A stretch of DNA of 64,000 nucleotides, from NCBI GenBank assembly GCA_022385755.1, contig MU278351.1, positions 932,638 to 996,637 of the forward strand, written 5' to 3'. The DNA comes from Trametopsis cervina (lineage: Eukaryota; Basidiomycota; Agaricomycetes; Polyporales; Irpicaceae). The notes under the pieces are model-generated. The model was not told the origin of the DNA and made no database searches. It saw nothing but the letters and a program-made list of their open reading frames with translations. This document shows positions 11,453 through 22,252 of the stretch, one piece after another. The number at the start of each line of letters is the position of its first letter. Within the stretch, counting starts at the first letter, position 1. The position numbers and the translations under genes were made by a program.

Positions 11453-11523
11453 TCCGACACGGGGAATTGAACCCCGGGCTATCGCGTGAGAGGCGATAAT
11501 GTTAGCCACTACACCATATCGGA
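11453..11523 (-). tRNA. tRNA-Glu (anticodon CTC)
   Basis: The 71 nt minus-strand sequence folds as a cloverleaf. Acceptor arms TCCGATA and TGTCGGA pair with one G-T. The anticodon stem ATCGC/GCGAT closes the loop CTCTCAC, so the anticodon is CUC. The T arm GGGG-TTCAATT-CCCC is perfect. No intron is visible. It lies between SGF29 and the Pex8-like gene. Confidence 0.92.
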
Positions 11524-11646
11524 TAGAGTAAGAAGCCTTACCTTGCTTTATATACACCACAAAGGTGTAACGTTGTCACTCATGTGATAATAGGCTAATG
11601 ACCTCTCAAGCACCAGTGCTCTCTCCTCCATCCACAGCTTCACGCA

Positions 11647-14172
11647 ATGACTGACCGAGGATACCTCAATCTTCTCAGCCATTTAGCCCGATCGAGCACC
11701 ACTCTTCCTCTCTCTACCATCCAAGGCTCGGTAGCACACTACCTCGCGCATATCAACCCGTCTCCCACTCCCCTCGCCGCCACGGTCGTTGGCAGCCCGT
11801 TCTTTCGACGCGCGTCGCACATAAAGCTCGATGGACTAGCCACCGCGTTCCGTCATGGGGTGCACCTGAAGATGAAAGTACTCAAAGACGAGCCAGGCGG
11901 GGTGTTCACGCGCCGGCTGGGTGCGCGACTGGCGGACTGGGTAGCGGAAGTGCTTAAGGGCCTACAGGGCGGATTCTCGTTACTGAGACTCACATGCTAT
12001 ACGGGATTGCTTCAAGGACTGGGCGACTGGGAGCATGAATTGAAAGCAAAAGACGGACAGATGCGTAGGGGTGTTGAAGAGGAGTTGGTAGTCGCGCTCG
12101 CGGAGGTCATGGATCAGTTCACGCCTGATACGTCCACAGGCTGGGAGAAAGAGTTCAAGGTGGAATCACAGGTGGAAACTGAAGAAGGTGCGTTGGATGC
12201 CCATCGTTCAGGATTTATATCGTCCAACACATTCATCAGGCATGTTACAGCTTACCTTCCTCATTACTGCGCGGTCACTGTCCTTGGTTGCTCTTGACCG
12301 TCTGCGCGCCCTGCCACTCGCCGCTTTAATACGTTTACTTCTGTCTGTTGTGGATGACGCATTTCAGGGAGGAACGTTCCTCCGTGAGCTGATATCCGAA
12401 AATGCCGTTATTCTAGTGAGTCGCTGTATGCGTAATCGATACTTTGCACTAACAAGCGATATGTTCAGCCAGACTCCGCGGGTGCTACGAACATACGAAC
12501 ACTCTCCAAATCCCTGCTCATGTCAAACATGGGTCCTCTATCAGGCATGTGCTCCCAACTTCTGTCCGTGTTGGCCGATACAAGGCCAGTAGAAGCATGG
12601 TCAGTTATGTTGGAGACTGCTGAAATGTTCACCACAATCACAAAGATGGTGGAGGAAGATTGGCTGAAGATTCCCTTCTCTCGTATAACAAACGACGAAG
12701 AGCTCGGTAAGGACTATCGATCGTTCTTTATATCATGGATTCACGAGTTGAATGGTCTCTTGCTCTCTTATAGAACTACGGTCCAGAGAACTAGCTACTA
12801 CAACATGGCTAGTTCTAAAAACCCTTTTGTTCACCACGATCCGTGTTACGCAATCCCTTCTTACTGTCGTCGTCTACACCCCACAGCCACTCCGCCCGCG
12901 ACGGACCTCCTCCCGCCCTACAACGCCATCTACTTCCCCTCCTCTTGCCACCCCGTTTACGTTCGCCCTCTCTACCCTGAACATTCTCTCCAACATCGCA
13001 TTCACTCTTCCACAATTCGGCGGCGTGTCCTCTACTGCGAGCGACGGCGGATTTGTTGAGCTTAAGAAGGTGTTCTACACTGCACTGGACGTGCTCTCTG
13101 CGGATGAGCTTGAGAGCGCACGCTTTGTGCATGAGCTGAGAGAGTCGACGGAGCATAATCAGGTACAGAATCAAAATCAGAGGCAAGGATGGCCATCCAC
13201 GTTCTGGTTTGCAAAGAAAGCATATGCACTTGCGTGCGTTGAGCAGCTTGTAAAGGTGCTGAACGAGGACAGCATACGGAACGACGTATACCCGCTTGTT
13301 GCACCGTAAGTCCCCTGCGCCGGACTTTTCCAACACAGAGTATGTGTCATATTTATGCATGATAAGCAGACATCTGGAGGACCTAGCGCACAGGGAAACT
13401 TTCGAGTCTGCACACTCAGTGATGCTGGCCATATTTGCTGCCCATGCTCTCAAGGCTGAGAAGCTGGCTGCGAACGATTTGCGACGGCAGACAGGCGGAG
13501 ATTCCAAAGAAGACGGTACACGACCTCAACCGTTCGCAGAACAAGTTGTGCCGTTTTACACACAGTGTCTCGTAGATGTATGTCGTTCTTATCCCTTCAA
13601 TGATACACCCTTATTAACTTTCCGAGCAGAACTCTTCTCCTACAAGGCTAAATCGCACTCAACTACGACTCGCCTCCCGTGCGTTGGTGCGCAGCGCGTC
13701 GACGATGCGAGACGGCGATGTGTTCGCATGGTATTGCATCGATGCGCTCCTACGTGCGTCGCGGTCTCTGGATCACAGTGCGGATAAGGAATACAGAGAA
13801 CGGAGGCAGAGTTTAAGGCTTGCGACGATAGCCACGGTCTCGAGCGTGAGTCTGACGGTGCTGGAGCGAGTTCTGGGTGCTATACTGGAGGAGATTTATG
13901 ATGATACTGGGGTAGGAAGTAGCCCAGGAGACAGGGAGTTGGAGAGGAGCGAGAGCGAGGAGCTGGTAAACGCGCTATTTGAGGAGATTTCGGAGCGGGT
14001 AGGAGACGAAGGGAAAGAATTCGCAATGCGATGGTGGAATCAGAATAAAAGGAGGATGAAGGAGGCTATCACAGGCCATAATGTTAGCGCAGGCCCAGAC
14101 GATGTGGATGTAGACAGCCGCTTGTTGGTCAAGGGCAAGGGTAAAGAAAGGGAGACCGTTTCGCGATTGTAG
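11647..14172 (+). CDS. Pex8-like intraperoxisomal peroxin (tentative)
   Basis: Six exons (11647-12171, 12212-12415, 12469-12706, 12774-13305, 13370-13577, 13630-14172) sum to 2250 nt, 749 residues. The protein is all-helical and solenoid-like, with segments such as RSRELATTTWLVLKTL, HRETFESAHSVMLAIFAAHA, TMRDGDVFAWYCIDALL and GDEGKEFAMRWWNQNKR. It ends in SRL, a peroxisomal targeting signal type 1 variant. A large fungal helical protein with a C-terminal PTS1 and these motifs fits Pex8, which acts inside peroxisomes to connect docking and RING subcomplexes. The identification is from memory of the family and is not certain. Intron 1 is only 40 nt. Confidence 0.6.
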
Positions 14173-16802
14173 ATCGTGAGTCGTATCTCCGTCTTGTAGT
14201 TTCCAATACTAAAGTGCAGCGATGTAGACCTCTAGTCATATTTTAGGTATTATGCAGGATCATTGAGAGTGCAGGTTCAATCAGCCCACACAAAGGTAGG
14301 TGATGCATCAACACTAGTCATGGGATCCTTTAGATCCTCTTCCAGTGTAAGTGCACATAAGTTAGTATTTGTCCTATACCCTCCGCCATGGCTGACTGCG
14401 CGTTGTTCGGATGATTACTTGGTTTGGAGGCCGGATTCTCCTAGTGAATATCGCTCACATCTTTTGCATGGCTAACTTTCGCGCTTAGTGATGCAAAACA
14501 CAGACTTCTATAGATATGCCCATTACACCAATGCACACGTTCACAAGTTTTACGCTGGACCTTTATTCTCTCCCATTACCAGGAACAAGATGTTCTGTCA
14601 GCCACCGCGCCAGCCTCCATGCGAGCCTCGCCAGTAGCCTTGTCAGCTTCGTTCTTGCTTCCTATCAGAATGGCCCCAATTTGGACTGGTCGAACGGATT
14701 TGACTGTGGTTGACGAGAAGTGCGGCTGCTTCTCGTCGATCTCGCCAGTCCCCTCAGCCCGAATCTACTGTATAATGCCGTCGTTTGTTGCTCTGACCCC
14801 GTAGGCCGCTCCTTCTCTCTCACCACTAACGTCCTCTTCTCCCATCCTCCTCTGATCCTGTCCCTCTCAGTTAGCGTTCACCGCGCGCCCTTGTTTCTAT
14901 GTTTTCGACAACGGCACCCTGCCGGCCATGATAATCACTACCATTAACACTTTGATTGCGTCGCGTGATCTTCATTGTCATGGCATAGTCACCGTGCACA
15001 TGCGACGATCGATAGTCCAATCACAATAACCCCTCGTAGGCTAAATCCTCTGCGGGCCCATGATTCCATTAATTCGTCAACAAACTTTGTCCTTGCCTCA
15101 AGCGCGTTCAAGTTGGACGCAGAGTACCGACACTATCAAGTAGCGATATCTCACATTAAAGCGACTTCTGGCATCCTCCCATCTCCTTCCGGGTCACCTC
15201 CTGGTACGTAACTTGAGGCTGACCTTAGATGAACGGGAACGATATTCGAGCATCTCCGGACATCCGGCCCTGATCAAGTCGTAGTAATTCGGCGAGTCAT
15301 CCATCCTCTTTAGAGGCTGCAACCAAGTCTCTTCTGTGTTTGATGTTCGTTGCTTATGGCGTATCAGTAAGTCTTTAACACATAGGAATGGTTGAGCTTG
15401 GGCTGATAGTGCTTTTCCAGCCTCTGTGTCTCAGTCTGTTCGCGCTTTTCGCTCGGGTCTAGTCCTTGGCGATACTTTGGAATCCAGAGGCTTCTAGTCG
15501 TCGCTCATGGATGCCATTCTCATCTTCAACTGTCAATACTGGCGCTACAGCCCGCACTCTTGGTCGCTGTTCTTGCACCGGGAAGCTTGAGAATAATATA
15601 CTCAAGCTCCGCACTGCTGTCTTCTTCACCATGGACACCCGCCGACCATCTGCCTACTCTTTCCCGCTATTGAACACCCGAAGGTGACTTTTCGCACCCT
15701 CGTGGCTGGAAACTCCTTTTCCTGGGCCTCGCCTGTTGGATATATGCCTGCCGTCTGGCGCCTGTTCTGCGCCGACATGGATTCTTTCAAGTGGTCTCGA
15801 CTATCTTATGATGCCATGCATGGCAACTATCTTTCTAGATACCCGTCAATGTTTTGGTCTATCATCGGGCTCGACATATGCCCTGGCGGCCTCGCACTCG
15901 TTCATGTGAGTCACATCTACTTGTGCTCCAGTAGTCGTTTGCTGAGCTTTACACATCTAGTCGGATTCAGTCAATCTTCGTCAACATTAAACATCACCAC
16001 GTTTCGTTTCGCAGCCCTGACCGGGACAGACGCGGAGGGTATGGAATCAAGGGGACGCTGGTCCGTCCAGTTGCAGACATGGAGAATATACCCCGTTCAT
16101 CCGCGGCCTCACCCCAAAAGCAATATCTCTCGATTTTGTCTCGACCCATTTACAGGACCACAGAAGACTAGGACTGAAGGCTGGAAAGAGAGGGGGACGG
16201 ATGCTTCTTGGCAGTCGTGGTATTGACTCCGGGCTGCTTGGGCGCACTGCATTGTTCATGCAACGTCCGAGGGTAGTAGTTTGGCGTCAGTATTGGGTTT
16301 GCCTTGGAGTGCTTGTTTGTCTCGATGGCTAGCTGTAGGATCTGAGGTCTCAGTTTTCTATATATTTGTGCAGACATCATCCATAACTGTGCATTGACTG
16401 TGCAGAACGGGTTAGTGTCATTATAGTCTGTGCATTGGCGCGAGCAGTGTCACCCTTTCAATGTGAAGGCCTTGATGAGTACCACCTCTCACGGATGTCA
16501 TGATCAAAAGGTAAGCCCGACTGCATATCCGGAAAGAATCTCGATAATACGAATACAAGGAGCTTTCTTGACGCTTTCTTGACCCGACCTCCACATAGTC
16601 TGGATATCAACCATCAGAGCGTTACGACACAATATAGCACGAGACACATCCTAGAGGCGCAGCTGGTCCTTCCTTTACGTCCCCTAGTCGTCTCGTCGGT
16701 AACAACCGATATCTACTCGCGTATTTATTCTCCAGGAAAGCGGACTGCATTCCGAACCCAGACCCTCTTCACATCCCACAACCAGGTATTGTAGCCTGAA
16801 CG
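14173..16802. other. Long unassigned stretch (2.6 kb)
   Basis: No recognisable gene. The longest open frame (15684-16226, +, 180 codons) and shorter ones at 14975-15211 and 15466-15687 have a plausible amino-acid mix but no motif I know, and I could not join them by splicing into one protein. It may be a decayed gene or transposon remnant, or a lineage-specific multi-exon gene. Confidence 0.3.
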
Positions 16803-18225
16803 ATGTCCAGCTTATTGCGCTCTCGTTTCGCGAGTGTGGCGGGTGGTACCGCCCGAAGACAGTGGATACGAACGCCGCTTGCGTCCGGCGGGAGTCTCAG
16901 ACTGAAGCCGTATAGCACGGGCGGCGGGAAGGAGTCGCCTTTGAACGCGGATAAGCAGCCGGGAAAGACCGGCGTGCAGCCAGCGTATGGGCCTATCGGT
17001 GTCACTGCTGCGCTGAAGAGCTCGCCAAACGGTACCTAGAGTGTCTTTTTCCTTGTCTGCGCTGCTGATGATACACGGATACCAGATCCTGCGCCATCGC
17101 CCACGCTATTCTCGCGTGAATTCTCCCTTGCGGATCGTGTAGCGCTCGTTTCGGGAGGAAATCGCGGTATCGGTCTCGAGCTGGCATTGGCTCTCGTCGA
17201 GGCAGGGGCGCGTGCAGTGTATTGCGTTGACTTGGCCAAGGGACCCTCGGATGAATGGAACGCAGTCCAACAATATGCGAAGAAGCTTGGAAGCAGCGGG
17301 AAGACAGGAGGAGAGGGACGCTTGGAGTACGTCCAAGGGAACGTGACCAACCAGGTTCGTGCTTGAGAGCCGTATCTAGGGCACGCTGACAAGTGTCTTT
17401 CACTATCATTCATAGGACGAGATCTGGAAAATTAGCAAAGCGATCGGAGACACGGAGGGAAGACTAGACGCTTGTGTCGCTGCGGCTGGAGTCTTTCCGG
17501 AACAAAACGACTGTCTGTCGTATTCTGCCGCTGAGCACCGCCAAGTATGTGCTTTGTAATTATGTGCCGGGTTATGATGTTCTGGTACTGAGAGCGTGCT
17601 TTCGGCATCGTCTTCCCTAGGTTATGGACGTCAACGTCAACGGCGTACTCTTCACCGCGCAGGCGGCCGGCCAGCAGATGGAGCGCTTCGGAAACGGAGG
17701 GAGTATCGTGCTGATTGCCAGTATGGCTGGTTCCATCAGTTTGCAGGTGTGCAAAACTCCTTGTTGCAAATACTTCGTGTTCTCATGGCCGACGCGCGTT
17801 GTAGGGCCTCTCGGCTATCCCATATAACACGTCCAAGTCGGCTGTGATACAAATGGCGCGCAGCATGGCCTGCGAGCTCGGGCCGCGCAAGATTCGCGTC
17901 AACTCGCTGAGCCCGGGCTACATATACACGAAGTGCGTAGCGTGCCACGTCATGCGATCGTGACTTACCCGTTTTCTTGCGTGTAGTTTGACCGCAGCCG
18001 TGTTCGAGCAATACCCTGAAGTGCTGCCGATGTGGGAGGGCCAGAACCCACTGGGACGGATCGGTCGACCGGACGAGTTGCGCGGGGTGGTGACCTGGCT
18101 TGCTAGCGACGCGAGCACGTTCTGCACCGGCAGCGAGTAAGTGTCTGTATGTTTATGAGCTGTAATGAGGCACTTATTTCGGGATATCTAGTATCATCGT
18201 TAGTGGAGGCCACACCGCCTGGTAG
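16803..18225 (+). CDS. Mitochondrial-type SDR dehydrogenase, copy 1
   Basis: Seven exons (16803-17031, 17086-17354, 17416-17544, 17621-17746, 17805-17932, 17987-18136, 18192-18225) give 354 residues. The N-terminus MSSLLRSRFASVAGG..RR is Arg/Ser-rich, like a mitochondrial presequence. The classical SDR core has GGNRGIG (cofactor loop), CVAAAG, a catalytic Ser in the IASMAGS strand, and YNTSK. The C-terminus GRPDELRGVVTWLASDAS and IIVSGGHTAW is typical of NADP(H) polyol/sorbose/xylulose reductase-like SDRs. Substrate unknown. It is a tandem duplicate of 18740-20168, sharing exon phases and most exon lengths, and is related to the inverted copy at 29343-30747. Confidence 0.87.
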
Positions 18226-18739
18226 AAAGATGTAGGAATCTGGAATCATACGTGTATAACAGTGTAGTATCGGTACAACCCTGTGTAGCGGCTTCCGGAT
18301 ATATAAACGGCGCTAGAATGCCACGCCACAAAGTCCCAGGAATTAGGCGCTTGTAACTTATCCTTGACGTTGCCACGCCCTTTATAAATGGACGGGCCAC
18401 ACCTGCAGACCCAGTATCTCGAAGCGAAGTTTGTCTCATGCTTTATGCACTGCTCGTCTTTGCGATTCCGTCTAACTGCTCACATGAGCCCGTGACCGCT
18501 GAGTCTAGGCAGGTCTCGGAGGTATTCGACTCCCACAGTTGATTGGGACTTCAGCATATGACCTCCCCTACCTGCCCTTCTGACTTGGCGATGAGGTAAA
18601 CTGAGAAGACTCTGAGTGTCTGAGTGTTGACAACTCGCTTCATTGGTCAGCGGTCTCTGGTGAGCGTCGTATGTGGCAATAGGTGACCCTCCCCAACTCG
18701 TAGGACTTCCCACAAACCACGAACTTGGAAGGGCACAGT
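18226..18739. promoter_or_regulatory. Spacer between tandem SDR copies
   Basis: This 514 bp stretch holds the 3' end of copy 1 and the promoter of copy 2. No coding frame is supported. Confidence 0.4.
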
Positions 18740-20168
18740 ATGTCTATGTTATTGCGCTCTCGTCTGCCAGGTGCGGGTTATAGTGCTGCCTGGAGGAGTA
18801 GCTTGCGCACGACGTTCTCGTCAAGGTATGCATTCATATCTCAGCGGCCGTTCAGTGCCACAGGCAGGATCAAGGGATCACCCCTCAACGTCGACAACCA
18901 GCCAAAAACAGGCGTCCAGCCCGCCTACGGACCCATAGGGGTCACCGCCGCGCTCAAAAGCTCGCCAAACGGTACGTCTCTCATTATCTGCTCTCTTCCC
19001 TTACGAATTCGCTGACGACACGCACCTGCAGATCCCCCGCCATCGCCGACGCTCTTCGCCTACGAGTTCTCGCTCGCCGATCGCGTCGCGCTAGTCTCGG
19101 GTGGGCACCGCGGGCTCGGACTGGAGATGGCGCTGGCGCTCGTTGAGGCGGGCGCGCGGGCGGTGTACTGCGTCGACCTGCCCAAAACGCCGTCGGACGA
19201 GTGGGAGGCGGTGCGTCGATATGCGGGTAGGCTTGCAGAAGGAGGGAAGACGGGCGGCGAGGGCCGGCTGGAGTATGTTTGTGCGGATGTTACCGATCAG
19301 GTGTGCGCTATTTGTTGCATGGTGTCGCGAGCCAGGAGTGCTGACAAGGCCTCCAGGAGGGGATGTGGAAGCTTGGAAAGACAATTGGAGACAAGGAGGG
19401 ACGAATGGACGTCTGCGTCGCTGCTGCTGGTATCTTGCGGGAGCAGATAGACTGCCTTAGGTATCCTGCTAAACAGTTTCGTCAGGTAGGCACGCACAGC
19501 GCATACAGCCCTCTTAGAGGATGCGATCTGGTATGCTTTGTAGGTGATGGACGTCAACGTCAACGGTGTGCTCTTCACGGCTCAGGCGGCTGGACAACAG
19601 ATGGAACGTTTCGGGAACGGAGGCAGCATCGTCCTCGTCGCTAGTATGAGTGGTTCTATCACCAACAAGGTATTTATATTTGTCTCCGTCTGCATTATAA
19701 CCGCCTACGTACCTAACTCCGAACTTGATCGGTAGCACCATGCATGGACTTCATACAACACATCCAAGTCCGCCGTGCTGCAGATGGCGCGCAGCATGGC
19801 ATGCGAGCTCGGCCCGCGCAACATCCGGGTCAACTCGCTCAGTCCGGGCTACATCTACACAAAGTGCGCGTGTTCCTTCTATCTCTACCATACAGCATAG
19901 GCTTACGAGTGCGTCTGAGGTAGCTTGACCGCAGCGTACCTCGACACGCAGCCGCATCTGCTGGAGAAATGGGCGGGCGAGAACCCGATGGGACGTATTG
20001 GCCGGCCGGACGAGCTGCGTGGGGTCGTTACTTGGCTAGCAAGTGACGCGAGCTCGTTTTGCACTGGCAGCGAGTGGGTATTTCTTTTGCATCTCATACG
20101 TTCTCGAATCACTGACCGTGTTCGTTTTATTCAGTATCCTCGTCAGCGGTGGTCATCATTCGTGGTGA
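18740..20168 (+). CDS. Mitochondrial-type SDR dehydrogenase, copy 2
   Basis: Seven exons (18740-18971, 19032-19300, 19357-19485, 19544-19669, 19736-19863, 19924-20073, 20135-20168). Exons 2-7 equal copy 1 in length, a clear tandem duplication. The presequence-like start MSMLLRSRLPGAGYSAAWR differs, but the linker KTGVQPAYGPIGVTAALKSS is shared. SDR motifs: GGHRGLG (the Asn of copy 1 is His here), CVAAAG, VASMSGS and active-site YNTSK. The C-terminus reads ILVSGGHHSW. Probably a NAD(P)H-dependent polyol or ketose reductase acting in mitochondria; the substrate cannot be read from sequence. Confidence 0.87.
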
Positions 20169-20574
20169 AACGACAAAGCGCTGCAGGATCAGGATAATTA
20201 CTGTTTCACAAACAGCATGTACGTGTATGACTACGATGCTTTTTTCGGGGCGAGGTACTTTTGAAGTGTATCATTAGGACTGGATATTCGTAGAATAAGT
20301 AGATGTCCACTGCCAGGGAAAAAAATGCCCATCACAGATTCAGAAAATTGGGTGCATATGCTTCCGTCTGTAAGTTAAAAGTGCGCGATACAAGAGCGTG
20401 AGATCTTCACGGCCAGTGTGGATTCCATGTTCAAACATTTCTTGATTCAATCTCCGAAATGTCATATCATGTTCAAAGAGAACGGCGAGCGCCTAATCTC
20501 TATTACTCGCATTCCATCAGTGTATAGTATTGGTGCACCTCGTGTGTGTCTATCTTCCACCCTGTAGTGCCTAG
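20169..20574. other. Spacer holding one arm of a diverged repeat
   Basis: No coding frame is supported. From about 20245 to 20475 the sequence resembles 21953-22252 (see repeat entries). Confidence 0.4.
20245..20475 (+). repeat. Diverged direct repeat, left arm
   Basis: Several collinear blocks match the stretch after the kinase-like gene: GAGGTACTTTTGAAGTG versus GAGGTGCTCTTAAAGTG, AGAATAAGTA, GATACAAGAG, and CCATGTTCAAACATTTCTTG versus CCATGTTCATACTTTTCTTG. The copies are clearly related but heavily substituted and carry indels. Confidence 0.65.
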
Positions 20575-21910
20575 ATGAGTGATGTTCATATATACGAGTG
20601 GTCCGAGGAGGAACTACAAATTCCCATACACCGACGACTCACGCTACACAGATATCAAGTTCGTCACTATTTTATGCCTATATTGCAGTACACTGATGGG
20701 ATGGATGCGGAACAGGATTTACAGCAGCGCGTACGATCGTATTCCGATGAATATGGCACTCTGCTCGTGCTAAAGCCTGTTGACAAAGATAATGAGCAAT
20801 CTGCCCGTATAGAACTCCGTGTTCTGCAGCGTTTGCTGACTACCTCGTCCAGTCGCAACCACACAATACCGGCGGAAATCGTCCCGTGTAGCGCGACGAG
20901 CGTTGTTGTAATGCCATGGCTGAACGAGATCACGTTCTTATCATGGCATTCTTTGGACACTCTGACGGATGTTATCAGGCAAGTACTGCAAGTAAGTATT
21001 ACCCCATGCCTTGTCACTCCAATGCTCATAAATTGCAGGGCCTTGAGTTCATGCATGAGAATGGGATCGCTCACTTTGTAAGTTTGTGTATTCATAATGC
21101 CAGCGTATGCTGTCTGAGATTTGTGCAGGACATCTACGAAACTAACGTGGTAGTCTGCTGCGAGCCATCGCTTCCAACATCTCCATTCCCGGTGCAAGAG
21201 TCAAGATGCTATCTGATTGATTTCGGCAGCTCGAAAGAACTGCCGCCACCGCCAAGAGGAGGCCACGGAGACATATGTGTTCCATTCCTGCCGACGGGCG
21301 GTCATTATGACCCTCCCGAAGGTAAAGACAGTGTCAATCCCTATGCATATGATATATACTGTGCGGGACGAACTGCCTGGAATGCGTGTGAGGTAAGCCT
21401 TCTCTGTGATATGAAATGGATATTTGACGGCGCTCTGATCATTCATACAGAGGGCAAGCCTTTATGCCCGGCGTATCCCGTCCAAAGGGCGGGTTCGGGT
21501 TCCTCCAGCACTATGGGAGTTTTGCAAGATGCTGTCAGACAATGATCCCAGAATGCGCCCTACTGCATCCCAGTCAATCAAGCTTCTTCAAATTACATGG
21601 CGCTGGAACAAGATGACGCGGTGGCTGTATTGGTTTGCACCTTATCATGTTGCGTGAGTTTTCAGATTTACTTCATGCGTATTCTGACGCATCTGCTCAC
21701 GCCTCTGAGGGCAGGGACGAGGTCAATCTGTTTGGCTGGCAGTACATAATTTGGCTGGTGTACTCGACGAAGCGGCGAAAGAGGTTACAACAAGCTGTGC
21801 ACCAAACGCGGCACGCACAAGTCCCATATATCTATCGACTTATCTTCTTCACATGTTCGGCATTACTTCACTCCGTCCTACCTCTCTACCTACCTACGTC
21901 CTTAGCATAA
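20575..21910 (+). CDS. Protein kinase-like protein with HFD catalytic loop
   Basis: Five exons (20575-20991, 21039-21077, 21129-21392, 21451-21653, 21715-21910) give 372 residues. The kinase fold is recognisable: LLVLKPV (VAIK-type lysine), IELRVLQRLL (helix-C Glu), VVVMPWL hinge, GLEFMHENGIAH, then FDIYETNVVV as catalytic loop and YLIDFGSSKEL (DFG). The loop reads H-F-D-x4-N rather than HRD, so Asp and Asn are kept but Arg is lost. Helices after YAYDIYCAG resemble a kinase C-lobe; the C-terminal 65 residues are basic then hydrophobic and the last exon is less certain. Related kinase-like proteins are multicopy in mushroom genomes; substrate unknown. Confidence 0.7.
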
Positions 21911-21952
21911 TATGTAATATATTTAGTGGTCCTGTGCGTACCATTTCATACG

Positions 21953-22252
21953 TGCGCGAGGTGCTCTTAAAGTGCATCGTTAGGTAGGAATTGCTTTGGC
22001 TTCAGCCAATGTAACGTTGGAGAATGTGCTAAGGCTCCATAACCTTCGCAGAATAAGTACATCATCATTGTCAGAGGCATGTCTGGCAGACATGTCACGG
22101 CTAAAGAAAGACATATCGCGGATTTGGACACACACGTGCTCTTTTCTCTAAGCAAAAAGTGGCTGATACAAGAGGCCGTGCGAACTTCAAAGCTGGTACG
22201 GGTACCATGTTCATACTTTTCTTGATTTTCAAATCAGGAAATGTCCATCTCC
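21953..22252 (+). repeat. Diverged direct repeat, right arm
   Basis: Partner of 20245-20475. It begins near the end of the kinase-like coding sequence, so this arm probably covers its 3' UTR. The left copy may be the 3' remnant of a lost second kinase gene. Confidence 0.65.
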
